Source: Malaya genurostris
Taxonomy: Eukaryota; Arthropoda; Insecta; Diptera; Culicidae
NCBI RefSeq assembly: GCF_030247185.1
Contig: NC_080571.1
Coordinates: forward strand, 161,234,352-161,298,351
Reading direction: 5' to 3'
DNA: 64,000 nucleotides
Shown here piece by piece: positions 1 through 9,674 of this stretch. Below the pieces are notes generated by a model that worked only from the letters and a program-made list of their open reading frames with translations, searched no databases and was not told the origin of the DNA. Position numbers and translations under genes: made by a program. How positions within the stretch are numbered: position 1 is the stretch's first letter; the number at the start of each line of letters is the position of its first letter.

Positions 1-573
1 AATATTTCACTTGATTTTGCAATTATGGGTAGTCATTGGTCAAAATGAGCACTATGTCGCGATTGAAACATCAGGTTCATTATTACTGGTATTGATTATT
101 TTAATCGACGACCAACAATAGTTTTAAATGTAGATAATAATTTTATACTTAGAGCTTAGTATAAGTTTAATTTCATTGAGTTACTATTCGTTAAGGTTGA
201 TGATGTAACCATTAATATGTAAATAGATGTAAAATAACAAGCGATCCGTTAGAAATGCATTCTGCAAATAAATGCCTTTTTAATGTTAGTTTTAACTGAG
301 TTTTATATACTATACAATCATGTACCATTTCATGTAATTATTATGTGATTTTTTGATGTTTAAGTCATGTAACTATTACGTGAAGTTCTGTTAAAACATA
401 TGAAAATCACGTTGTATCCAACGGACAATTTATTACCTATTGAATAAGATGCATGATATATGAACAATCAGATACAATTCATTTATCTACCCCATAGAAT
501 TTATGTGAAAAGTTGGGTGGATGAGATTCATGTATGTTTTCAAGTAGAATTAACGTGATTTCTTTTTTGAGTG
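1..573 (+). mobile_element. E1 element, right part
   Basis: The right part of a TA-flanked element whose complete form is at 60497-61814. The right end GTGATTTCTTTTTTGAGTG lies at 555-573 and is followed by TA. The left end is outside the window. Confidence 0.65.
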
Positions 574-833
574 TATAACTCTGCGTGTAAACAGAGTTGC
601 CAGGATATTTTTTCAAAAACCTACCAATACTCAAACATTTATCTGGGTTTGTCTGGGTTTCAGGAATTGACATATTGTCGCAAAACTGAAATGTAGAGGC
701 GCTGCTTGTTAAGAGATGATACTTTCAGCAAGAGCTGTCAAATCGGTAGGAAAATTTCTAATTACTTCACCTTTTCTTCAATTTCTTATGAATACGGGCA
801 ACTTCATTTGAAAAATCATACACTCAAATAAAA

Positions 834-1577
834 ACACGCTTAAAAATAGTTACTCAAAAATGAGTAAGATCTCACTCATCTACAGAAAAAGTGGAATAAC
901 TCTAATTTAGAGTAACTCCGAAGTTACTCAAATTTGAGTTCTTCCACTGGAAACGATATTTGGGTAAAATCTACTCATTTACTGAGTAATACTTTATTTG
1001 CACATGTACCAAAAATAGAATAACTATTATCCAAATTTTGAGTGAAATTTTATTTCACATATACCAAATTTTCAAAAAAATTGCTCCTTTTCTAAGTGTA
1101 TTGTAAGTAATAGTGTAAATATTAAGTAATTGAACTCAATACTATATCAAGTGGTTGTTGCTTGGAGTAGTGTGTCAATCGCAAATTAACATACATGTCA
1201 GTTATGCTCAGGCACCAATCATACACTTATTCCTCAGAAATGACATTTGAGCATATTCGGTTTCATTCTAAAGCACAACACGGAGTTTATCATTCCGGTT
1301 TTTGCAGACACAACACCGTTTGTGTTGAGCGACTCACCCTCGAAATACGCGATCTCACTAACAAAATATACAACCTGTTGTTACAAATGGTTATTACAAC
1401 TTTTAGACTGATCTTGCGAATAGTAACAAAAAAAACGAGTTAATGCGTTAAACTCAAATTTAGAGTAGGAGTTACTCAATATCATTGATGATAACTACTC
1501 AATTTTTGACGTTTCCATGTATCATTTGAATATGAGTAACTAGTACTCAAACTTTGAGTAACTTTTTCTTAGCGTGT
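834..1577 (+). mobile_element. E2 element, complete, ACACGCTTA ends
   Basis: A 744-bp element bounded by ACACGCTTAAAAATAGTTAC and, inverted, GTAACTTTTTCTAAGCGTGT. Its subterminal regions are dense in GAGTAACT, ACTCAAA and TTTGAGT words that make many small inverted repeats. The centre holds an 82-codon frame (1195-1443) conserved in all copies but resembling no family I know. No clear target duplication is visible. It may itself sit inside another TA element, with CACTCAAATAA at 821 and TTTCCAGTG followed by TA at 1710-1720. It is probably a non-autonomous DNA transposon. Confidence 0.65.
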
Positions 1578-1738
1578 AGAATGGTTTCAAATGTCAAATT
1601 GAATATTTTACGTGACGAAAATGAATGTTATACGAACATCCCCTAAAATAAATAGAGTCATCACATAAGGTTTACGTGAATTGACCAAACGTCAAACAAT
1701 CTACGTGAATTTCCAGTGTAAAAAACTCGATTTTGAAA

Positions 1739-2062
1739 ATGGCGAGCAGTGGCCCTCGAAGTGTAAGTAGTGTAAATATTTGCGAGTTATTTAATTACAA
1801 TTTTTTACTCCATCGACCATTCCAGTATGAAAGTTTCCATGTGTTTAACTGGACCGAGTGCCTGCGTGAGTCCGGAAGTTTACCCGCTCCTGCCGAATGC
1901 TTCAAACAGGCCGTCGGTGTGAAGCTAGAGACACTGGAACCATGTAATGCGACTTCAACCTGCATCGGTAGTGTTGTGGGAGTTCTTGGATCTTGACTGC
2001 GGCTTCGGTTGGATGGCAGTGACAACATAAACGATTTCTGGAGGCTTGTCGATTTGAGATAC
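1739..2062 (+). pseudogene. Scm-like MBT-domain gene fragment, copy 1
   Basis: A two-exon fragment. Exon 1 (1739-1762) encodes MASSGPRS and ends at a strong donor GTAAGT. The intron is 1763-1825 (63 nt, ends TTCCAG). Exon 2 (1826 onward) reads YESFHVFNWTECLRESG, then PAPAECFKQ, VGVKLE, NATSTCIGSVVGVLGS, and a TGA stop at 1994-1996. The same frame continues after the stop as LRLRLDGSDNINDFWRLVD. That order of motifs is the first MBT repeat of Sex comb on midleg (Scm/SCML) proteins, chromatin readers of the Polycomb group. About 10-15 residues usually found between CFKQ and VGMKLE are missing, and TGA stands where arginine is normal. It is therefore a dead fragment. Its intron shows it came from genomic DNA rather than from an mRNA. 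Confidence 0.8.
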
Positions 2063-2309
2063 CACGACGTTATTAGTTGCTTTTTAAGCCATTATAATTG
2101 TATGACAATTTTTTGATATAAATGTTTTATATTTCATGGCATTTTTCATTTCATAGATTTATATCAAGATCTGGCATCTCCCTTTCGACTTCAACCAATA
2201 TATAAAATAGTAATTTTCTGGTATCTAAATTTGATACGAACTGATAGATTATAGTGAAATGAACAGTACATTACATTTTACCTATGAAACACGTATCTTT
2301 TACTGGATT

Positions 2310-2320
2310 ATGTATAAAAC
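2310..2320 (+). repeat. Target-site duplication, left (I element)
   Basis: ATGTATAAAAC directly before the I element, repeated at 8890-8900. Sibling units (for example at 57929-57945) show a single copy, followed directly by AGCTTTTAAATG, so the empty site is known. Confidence 0.9.
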
Positions 2321-2355
2321 TCAGTTCGTACCGAGCACTCAGCGCGATCGGTTCG
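2321..2355 (+). promoter_or_regulatory. Internal RNA polymerase II promoter of the I element (Inr + DPE)
   Basis: The element starts TCAGTTCG, which fits the arthropod initiator TCAKTY with A at 2323 as +1. At +28 (2350-2355) lies GGTTCG, matching five of six positions of the downstream promoter element RGWYVT. Insect LINEs of the I and Jockey groups use such TATA-less internal promoters, so that every full-length transcript carries its own promoter. Confidence 0.6.
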
Positions 2356-2583
2356 TTTTTTCTTTCTCTCCGTCTCGTGCGTGCGTTGTATTATACTTCC
2401 CGTGAATTAACGAAATAGCAGCGTACAGTAAAACACAATTAACCTTTGTTGAGCACCGACTGCTCTTTATAACGTTAGAAAAAAAGCCGAATCCTATTCA
2501 AATAGGACAAATTAGAGTCTCCTAAAGTCGCGTCCCCGTAGTGGGATCGTGCAACCACCATTTTGTAGCAACTCTAACCCCAA
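2356..2583 (+). other. 5' UTR of the I element
   Basis: About 230 non-coding bases between the promoter and the first ORF1 ATG. No open frame of note is seen. The sequence just before the ATG is CCCAAATG, with A at -3, a suitable start context. Confidence 0.7.
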
Positions 2584-4053
2584 ATGACGCTAGACAAAAC
2601 TACACCAGACGGTGGCGGAGGACCGTCCCCATCACATAACCTACCAGCGTATCTAAACAGCGGTGATGTCATCGATACTCGAACGCTCCTACTGCGAGCA
2701 ACTAACCTCCAGGGAGAAACAGAAAATCGCTTGCCATCTGACCCGTTCCTCATATATCAGTCCGTAAAAGCTGTACTACAACGGAACCCAAACGACGTAC
2801 TATCCGCCGCTAAAGAAGGCAGAGGCAGTAGATACATACTAAGAACGAGCTCAAGAAAAGTATATGGAACCCTACTCGACATGAAGAGCCTAATAAACGG
2901 ACAACCCGTAGAAATCATCCCTCACCCCACACTGGATGTGACACGTGGCATCATCTATGACCTAGACACTATGGGCATGATAGATGAACAAATGACAGAA
3001 AAATTGAGCGATCAAGACGTGATAGCGACTAGACGAATCACCAAAATGGTCGACGGTAAGGTCACCAACACACCCCTCACAGTTATCTCTTTCCCCGGAT
3101 CATACCTGCCCAGCCACATATACATCGGCCTAGTACGCACCAGAGTCGAACCCTACTTCCCGCGACCTATGTTGTGTTACAACTGCGGCCGCTACGGCCA
3201 CGGAAGTCGCTCTTGCAAACAACCAACGACATGTCTCAACTGCAGCGAAAGACACGACACCAACCGAGAAGAGCCATGTAAGGCAAATAGCAAGTGCATC
3301 AATTGTGGTGAAGGACACTCCACCCGGCACCGCAAATGTCCAACATACATCATGGAAGAAAAGGTCATAAAGGTGAAAATCTCGAACAACATCTCCTTCC
3401 CTGAAGCGAGAGCAATCGTGGAAAAAGAACACAGAACTACCAGCTACGCCAATGCCCTTGGGGATAGGTTGAATTCCAACTCTGACGACAAAGACAGAAC
3501 AATAAGAGTACTCAGAGAAGAAATAAACAAGCTCCGGCAGAGCAACTCAAACCGTCAAAACGAAGACGCCAAAGACCGCGAAATTAGTTCTCTAAAATTG
3601 CAACTGGCAGAAGCTAGAGACAAGTTCAACCAAGTCCTTGACGAGATGAAAATCCTGCGAATGGCTTTTACCGAAATCAGCCAACAGACCACCCAGCATA
3701 AAGGAACCAAAGTAACACAACAGATAGATGAAAAAACTAAACCCAACAGTCCTACGTCGAACCAAAAACCAACCGCCCTCCCAACTGCCATGGACACTGA
3801 CGTTAACAACAGCAAGCAGCACAACGAACGCGACGACCAAACAGACCGAAGCCACTTGAAAGGAAAAAACACCAAAAGGGATCGAAAAACACGCAGCCCG
3901 AACCGAAAAATCCAGCGCGACGACTCATCAATCGAGAAACGAAGCCGATCACGTCTAAGCCGTGAACCAAAAGCCTCCACAACAACCACACGCACCAACT
4001 CAAGTGATGAAGGAGACTACTACGGAATACTAAGGGCAAACATCTCTGATTAA
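2584..4053 (+). CDS. ORF1 (Gag-like RNA-binding protein) of the I element
   Basis: Intact, 489 residues. It would coat the element RNA and form the ribonucleoprotein used in retrotransposition. Residues about 35-190 form the conserved ORF1 core of this clade. Three zinc knuckles follow: C198-C201-H206-C211 (classical CX2CX4HX4C), C217-C220-H224-C232, and C238-C241-H245-C252 (CX2CX3HX6C). A charged coiled-coil stretch lies at about 305-370, and a basic, serine-rich tail (KRDRKTRSPNRK) at about 420-465. It ends with TAA at 4051-4053. ORF2 starts 24 nt later in the same frame with no stop between, which suits reinitiation or leaky termination. Antisense frames over this gene are composition artefacts. 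Confidence 0.9.
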   Translation: MTLDKTTPDGGGGPSPSHNLPAYLNSGDVIDTRTLLLRATNLQGETENRLPSDPFLIYQSVKAVLQRNPNDVLSAAKEGRGSRYILRTSSRKVYGTLLDMKSLINGQPVEIIPHPTLDVTRGIIYDLDTMGMIDEQMTEKLSDQDVIATRRITKMVDGKVTNTPLTVISFPGSYLPSHIYIGLVRTRVEPYFPRPMLCYNCGRYGHGSRSCKQPTTCLNCSERHDTNREEPCKANSKCINCGEGHSTRHRKCPTYIMEEKVIKVKISNNISFPEARAIVEKEHRTTSYANALGDRLNSNSDDKDRTIRVLREEINKLRQSNSNRQNEDAKDREISSLKLQLAEARDKFNQVLDEMKILRMAFTEISQQTTQHKGTKVTQQIDEKTKPNSPTSNQKPTALPTAMDTDVNNSKQHNERDDQTDRSHLKGKNTKRDRKTRSPNRKIQRDDSSIEKRSRSRLSREPKASTTTTRTNSSDEGDYYGILRANISD

Positions 4054-4077
4054 ACGGAACAAACAATACAAAAGACG

Positions 4078-5967
4078 ATGCACGATAGCAACCCAAATAA
4101 ACTGAACTGCACTCCAACAAAACCACCCACACCAAGACACCAGAAGGAAGAAAAAGACACCATAAAACCGACAAGCAAACCCACACCCGCGTCGACCCCG
4201 TCCGGAGACGTCCCGCCACCAGGCGATGCACCTCCGGCGGCTGTTGACGTCGGGTACCTGGGTATCCCCCAGGCAAGTGTAACAAACAATTACAATATAC
4301 CAACAAAAAGCTCCCCACATTTTTGTCTACCCCTGTCATTACCAACTAGCACATCATCGACCAGCCAGACGACGACCGACCATGTGGCCCTCTACTGTCC
4401 CCCAACGGCCGTTGAGGGAACAAGCAGAAGAACCGTTAGCCACGATAAAATAACACCACCAAAAACAATCATTCCACTCGGGAGTAACCAGCAACCATCA
4501 CACACAAGACATTCAAGGGAAATCTCCGGCGTTCCGGACTCTCCCAGCGCCCCCGCGTGGCGGGGGGCCGAGGGAAAGACACCCGACTGCCTACTACCAC
4601 ACCTCCTAACCAAACCCTACGAAAACCTGACATCCAAAGCACCCACCGACAGCCACCGCGAACCCAGCCCGATACCTGGCTGCTCATGGTACAAACCTTA
4701 CATCAACAACATACAGAACGACGAGCAAACAAACTATGCACTCAACCACATCACTGACCAGCCAAATTGGAACACCCGCGAACCAGCCACGGACTACAAA
4801 TCGGTAGAAGAAACATCGAACGGATCCAGAGAGCGCAACGAAAGGAGAAACCCGAACCTGCCTCGGAACCATACCAAGCCATACATCAACACCAACAAAG
4901 GAAAAAACTCCCCTTCCAGCTCAAACTCCGACCGATCAACCTCATCACACACGCAAAAACACTGTACTCTGGCCGTGCAATGGAACATCAATGGCCTAAG
5001 GCCAAATCTAGGCGACTTACAGATGATGACATCACGCATCGACCCCCTATACCTTGCTATTCAAGAAACCCACCTAAGAGACACCGACACATCTCCATGG
5101 TTGAGCAACCGATACCTATGGGACCTCAAGAGTGGAGCAAACATTTATCAGACCATCGGGCTTGGCATCCGGACCGACCTCCCCTCCGACCCGGTCACTC
5201 TAGATACCGACTTGATAGCATTAGCTCGGCGCGTTTCATACCCTACCCCATGCACCATCGTATCGATCTACATCCCTAAGGAGGTTAAAGATATGAAAGA
5301 CAAACTAAAAAAACTCATCAACCAACTACCAAGCCCGTTCTTAATAATGGGTGACTTTAACGCCCACAACACGTTTTGGGGATCAAAACAGAGCTGCCAT
5401 CGTGGTAAATGCATCCTAGAAGCTGCCGAAGAGACCGATTCAATTATCCTGAATGACGGAAACACCACTTTCCTACGCGGACGCGCTTCCTCCGCAATAG
5501 ACATCACCATATGCTCAAACTCACTCGCGACTGCGTGCGGCTGGTCGGTCGCGCACGACAAGGGAAACAGTGATCACTTCCCAATCGAGATAACTTACAG
5601 TTGCACACCCCCATCCACCTCACGACCAAAACGATGGCTCTATGACCAGGCCGACTGGGCTTCCTACGAAGACAACGTTTCAGATATGCTGGATCGCGAC
5701 CGTCAATACTCACCTGAGCAACTCTCCGAAATCATAGTCCGTGCGGCTGAAAGCAGCATACCTAAAACTAGTGGAACTCCGCCGCACCGTGCCGTCCACT
5801 GGTGGAATCCAGACGTGGAAAAAGTGCTAAAAGAAAGACGCAAAGCCCTCCGAACACTAAAAAGAACTGCCCCAAACAACCCTCACTGGGAGGAAAGATC
5901 CGCAGAATACAAAAAGCTCCGGAACCAAGCAAGGAAAGCTGTAGCAACCGCAAAATCTGACAGCTAG
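4078..5967 (+). pseudogene. ORF2 N-terminal part: extension plus APE endonuclease
   Basis: 629 codons up to an in-frame TAG (5965-5967). Residues 1 to about 290 form a Pro/Thr/Ser-rich, probably disordered extension. The endonuclease begins at about 298. It has all expected landmarks: N303 in QWNING, E330 in IQETH, G425-D426-F427-N428-A429-H430, SAIDITIC near 473, and S498-D499-H500. The endonuclease nicks target DNA to prime reverse transcription. The tail (about 530-629) is basic. The stop separates endonuclease from reverse transcriptase, so one TAG breaks ORF2. Related proteins commonly have a tryptophan near this point, so TGG to TAG is the simple explanation (inference). The true start could lie downstream of 4078. 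Confidence 0.87.
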
Positions 5968-8532
5968 AACGAATTTTTGAACGGGATTAGTCCAGACACA
6001 TCGACATCAGAAATGTGGCGAAGAGTAAACGCACTGAGCGGTAAAAGGAGACAAAACGGTTTCTCCCTCATGGCAAACGGGAATTTAATCGTTAATCCAA
6101 TAGACATAGCCAACGAGATCGGCAAATACTTCGAAAGCCTCTCGTCTAACGAATCCCTTCCTAGCACTTTCATGAAGCAAAAAATAGAATCTGAAATCAC
6201 CCCCACCTCATTCGTACCAAACTCGAGACAAGCATACAATCAACCCTTCTCGGCTACCGAACTAGCAGCCGCACTAGGAGCGGTACGCAGTAAATCAGCA
6301 GGCATCGATGACGTCAGCTACCCTTTACTCAAACATATGCCCCCAGTAGGAAAACGAGCACTATTAGATGCCTTCAATCGAATCTGGGAAGGCTCTCCCA
6401 TACCGGATGCTTGGAAAATCGCGGTAGTAATCCCCATCCCCAAAAGATGCCAAGGAGTCAGATCTCCAAGTGACTTTCGTCCAATCAGCCTCTTACCTTG
6501 TTCCGCAAAAATCATGGAAAGACTCGTCAACCGCCGTCTGACTACCCTCCTTGAAAAACGTAACTTATTGGACCGCCGACAATTCGCATTCCGGAAGGGA
6601 CTAGGTACCAACATCTACATGGGATGCCTGGGTAACTGCATCAACAAAGCACTAGCTGACGGCTCGCACATAGACATCGCAATTTTAGATATTGCCAAGG
6701 CCTACAATACTGTTTGGCGCGAAGGTGTCCTACGACAATTGCATCAGTGGGGAATCCGTGGGAATCTCGGTCTCTTCCTCAAACAGTATCTTAACAAGCG
6801 AAACTTCAAAGTCAGGATTGGCGGGCTCCTGTCCAGCCAATTTAATGAGGTCAACGGCGTACCGCAAGGCTCTGTACTGGCAGTCACGCTGTTCCTCATC
6901 AGCATGAACTCCATGTTCGCGACCCTACCCAAAGGCATACACATATTCGTCTACGCAGACGACATCCTACTAGTGTCTATCGGAAAAACAATTGCTCGCA
7001 CAAGGATAAAACTACAGTCAGCAGTCAACGCCGTAGGCAAATGGGCCTGCTCGGTAGGATTCAACATCTCCGCACCAAAGTGCGTATATACACATTGCTG
7101 CGCATCACAGCACCGAGCTACGGATAGACCAATAAAACTTAACGGAGCAAACATCCCTTTTAAAAAACAACCAATCATACTAGGGGTAACGATCGACCGG
7201 AAGCTAACCTTCAAGCCTCACTTTCAGAAGGTAAAAAAGGACTGCGAAAGCAGGAAAAGGCTGATGCGCACTATCACCTCACGTCACAAAAAATGCAACA
7301 GACAGACCGCACTACGCATCTGTCAGGCCATCATACAAACCAGCAGCAACTGGATCGAATTAGTAAGCACACTATCCCCACTGTTCCATGGAGCGATTCG
7401 AATCGCTTCAAACTTACTCCCCAGTTCGCCCGCAGAAGCCACATGTATCGAAGCCGGCACCCTGCCCTTCCAATGGACCACAGCAGTAGCCATCGTTAGG
7501 CGAGCCCTAGGCTTCCTAGAAAAGACGTCAGGAAACGACTGCGTACTCCTACAAACGGCCAAGACCGTATACGAGAATTTCGCAGGAACCCGCCTTCCGA
7601 AACTAGCACGACTAATCAGAGTGACTGACCGTCTGTGGTTCGAACGCGGCCCAAATCTGGACATTAGTCTGTCCCACCTAATCAAAGTTGGAGATCCCCC
7701 AAGCACTAACTTAGAACGATACAACCGACTAGTCAATCGCAGGTATACCAACCACACCCGACTATACACAGACGGGTCTAAACTGGATGATAGCGTTGGA
7801 ATCGGAGTCAGTGGTACCGAACCAGGTCTCGCACTCCGCCTCCCCCCATCATGCTCTATTTTTTCGGCGGAGGCTGAGGCAATCGTTATCGCCACTTTAA
7901 AAAAACCAGAAAACATACCCACCGTCATTTTCTCGGACTCTCTATCCGTAATCTCAGCTCTACAATCCGGAGAATCACGGCATCCCTACGTACAGCAAAT
8001 CGAACAAAACTGCGATCCACTCACAACACTATGCTGGGTACCCGGCCATTGCGGCATACGCGGCAATGAAGATGCAGACCGTCTAGCCGCCTTGGGCCGA
8101 CGATCGCGAACCTTCCACACCAAAAAAGTACCGGCATCCGATATCGCTAACTATTTCGAAAGAATAGCCACCGACCACTTCATAGCGCACTGGCGTAATC
8201 AACCTGGCCACACCCAGAAAATTAAGGGTTCACCTGACCGATGGGTCGATCGCAACAACAGAATCGAACAAAAAATACTATCACGCCTACGAGTGGGACA
8301 CACCAGAACGACACACGCCCATACCATTTCCAAAGTCAGCCCCACCATCTGCGGAACCTGCAACACCAGATTAACAGTAGAACATATCCTAGTGAACTGC
8401 AGAGTATACGAAGACCTACGAGAAAAATTCAACTTTCCGAGCTCCATTCGTGAAATTCTGGCGAACGACCCAATCAGGGAACAGACACTACTCTCCTTCC
8501 TCAAGGAAGCCAACCTCCTCGAGTCCATATAA
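5968..8532 (+). pseudogene. ORF2 C-terminal part: reverse transcriptase, RNase H, zinc finger
   Basis: Continues in the same frame after the TAG, with about 854 codons and no further stop until 8530-8532. Numbered from codon 5977, RT motifs include PIPK...SDFRPISLLP, the motif-A aspartate in ILDIAKAYN (usual AYD is AYN here), GVPQGSVLA, and the catalytic YADD at 326-329. RNase H follows with D599 (YTDGSK), E632 (FSAEAEA), D654 (FSDSLS) and D701 (GNEDAD), all four catalytic acids present. A C-terminal finger C792-C795-H803-C808 matches the CCHC found in I and Jockey ORF2. Without readthrough of 5965 it cannot be made as part of full ORF2. Confidence 0.88.
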
Positions 8533-8889
8533 CACAACAACTTCATCTTCAACAACATCCTGGCCCTCTGCCACATCCAGAACGGATGATGGAGAGGATT
8601 CAGGTGGCCACACCACCTGACACCAAGCAAACAAGCCTACCGACAACCGTACGCGAACGAATACCACCACCACCATCCATCGCGGGCCCTCCGCCACACC
8701 CGCAAGGGCTCGTGGGGAGGACTCCCGCGGCCCCAGAAGAACTAGGACCAACCAGCACTAGAGTACATAATGAGACATTGTTCATATTAGTATATCATGC
8801 TAGGCAAATACAATGTAGAATTTCCCCCACAGCCAGTCGGCGAATGACCTAAAATAGGTTAAAACCGAAATAAATAAATAATAATAATA
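8533..8889 (+). other. 3' UTR and TAA tail of the I element
   Basis: A 357-bp 3' end rich in CCACCAC and GGCCC words, with no convincing gene. It finishes with AAATAAATAAATAATAATAA at about 8868-8889, the tandem TAA-like tail that I-clade reverse transcriptases use in place of poly(A). Confidence 0.85.
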
Positions 8890-9674
8890 ATGTATAAAAC
8901 AGCTTTTAAATGCCAGTCCATTAAAACCTATGTGAAATGATGAGTAGAAAATGTAAGTGTTACTACTTTGTAAAATAATTTCTATTCATGTTTCAGTAGA
9001 ACCAGAAATCAGTAATGATTTTCATCGCTACTAGCTTTGACGCTTTGTTGAAAACGTAGCACATCCCTACATATGCGAGTTGTTTATAGCGAGAAAAGGA
9101 AAAAAGAAAACCAAATTTTAACAAAACTCGCACGAAATCTCGCGAAAGAAAAGCTTTCTAACTGATATTTTTCGCCAAATGCATAGTAAAATCATTTACT
9201 ATGTTTTTGATTTTTCGTGAATCGGGTTAGTATTTTAGAAATTTGCAATTTAGCGCTACCTTAATACGGATTTCAAAAGAGGCTTAAAAGCTTTTTCGTA
9301 TGAGCAAACTATTAGTATTAGTGACAAGAAGCAGTCTCGGCATAAAATGCGGAATTTGATCTTTCTGTTCTTACAGACAGATGGAAAGAATTATTTCTCA
9401 TCGAATATACAATTCTACAGCCATCATGTTTATTTTATTGTCGATATTTAATTTTATTAGTGGATGCAGATAATACAGATTTTTTATTCAGAGTAAGACA
9501 AATTTCCTATGAAAAAATCTGGCATCTCTGCTGCAGACAGAGTTGGCGCGAGAAGTTGTTCCGAGCTGGTGACATTAGCACACCTAAAGCGGGAATTATA
9601 TTAGCATCAAATCATTCAGAACCTACCAGACTCGAGAAATTCGCTCACCTTTCACTCTCCCTTTGATTTGCTAT

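Larger units (their letters stand above)
1..2320 (+). repeat. Composite unit copy U1, part before the I element
   Basis: The left part of a + oriented composite unit, cut at the window edge. In order it holds the end of element E1, a 260-bp spacer, E2, and the MBT gene fragment, and it stops where the I element entered. The spacer has a short reading frame on the minus strand (479-673) that recurs in other copies but is interrupted or shifted in several, so I do not call it a gene. The remainder of this unit resumes at 8901. Confidence 0.9.
2321..8889 (+). mobile_element. I-clade non-LTR retrotransposon, full length
   Basis: A 6569-bp LINE with a 5' UTR, ORF1 with zinc knuckles, ORF2 with APE-type endonuclease, reverse transcriptase and RNase H, a 3' UTR, and a tail of TAA-type repeats. 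RNase H plus a TAA tail instead of poly(A) is the signature of the I clade (Drosophila I factor, mosquito MosquI-type elements). The 11-bp duplication ATGTATAAAAC flanks it exactly. Base composition is clearly GC-richer than the surrounding units. It lies in only one of the 11 units that keep this region, so it inserted after amplification. The only clear disabling change is the TAG at 5965-5967. Confidence 0.93.

Noticed and set aside
479..673. Short minus-strand frame starting MSIPETQTNPDK, repeated in several units
   Set aside because: Conserved only because the units are young. It is interrupted or shifted in many copies (for example 17160-17320, 27590-27780) and has no recognisable domain.
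1195..1443. Recurrent frame starting MSVMLRHQSYTYSS inside E2
   Set aside because: Open in many copies, but truncated or rearranged in others, with no family match I know. Kept only as part of the E2 description.
1795..2028. Frame starting MLSLPSNRSRSQDPRTP opposite the MBT fragment
   Set aside because: It is the antisense of the MBT exons. Sense-strand splice sites and motifs explain the sequence better.
3555..3998. Long antisense frames across ORF1 and the ORF2 extension (also 3803-4345 minus)
   Set aside because: They mirror the ACC/CAA-rich codon use of the sense genes, give Cys/Leu/Val/Ser-rich nonsense, and have no domain.
2321..8889. Virus-like or LTR retroelement origin for the gag-pol-like genes
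   Set aside because: No protease, integrase or LTR. APE endonuclease, RNase H after RT, and a TAA tail identify a LINE.
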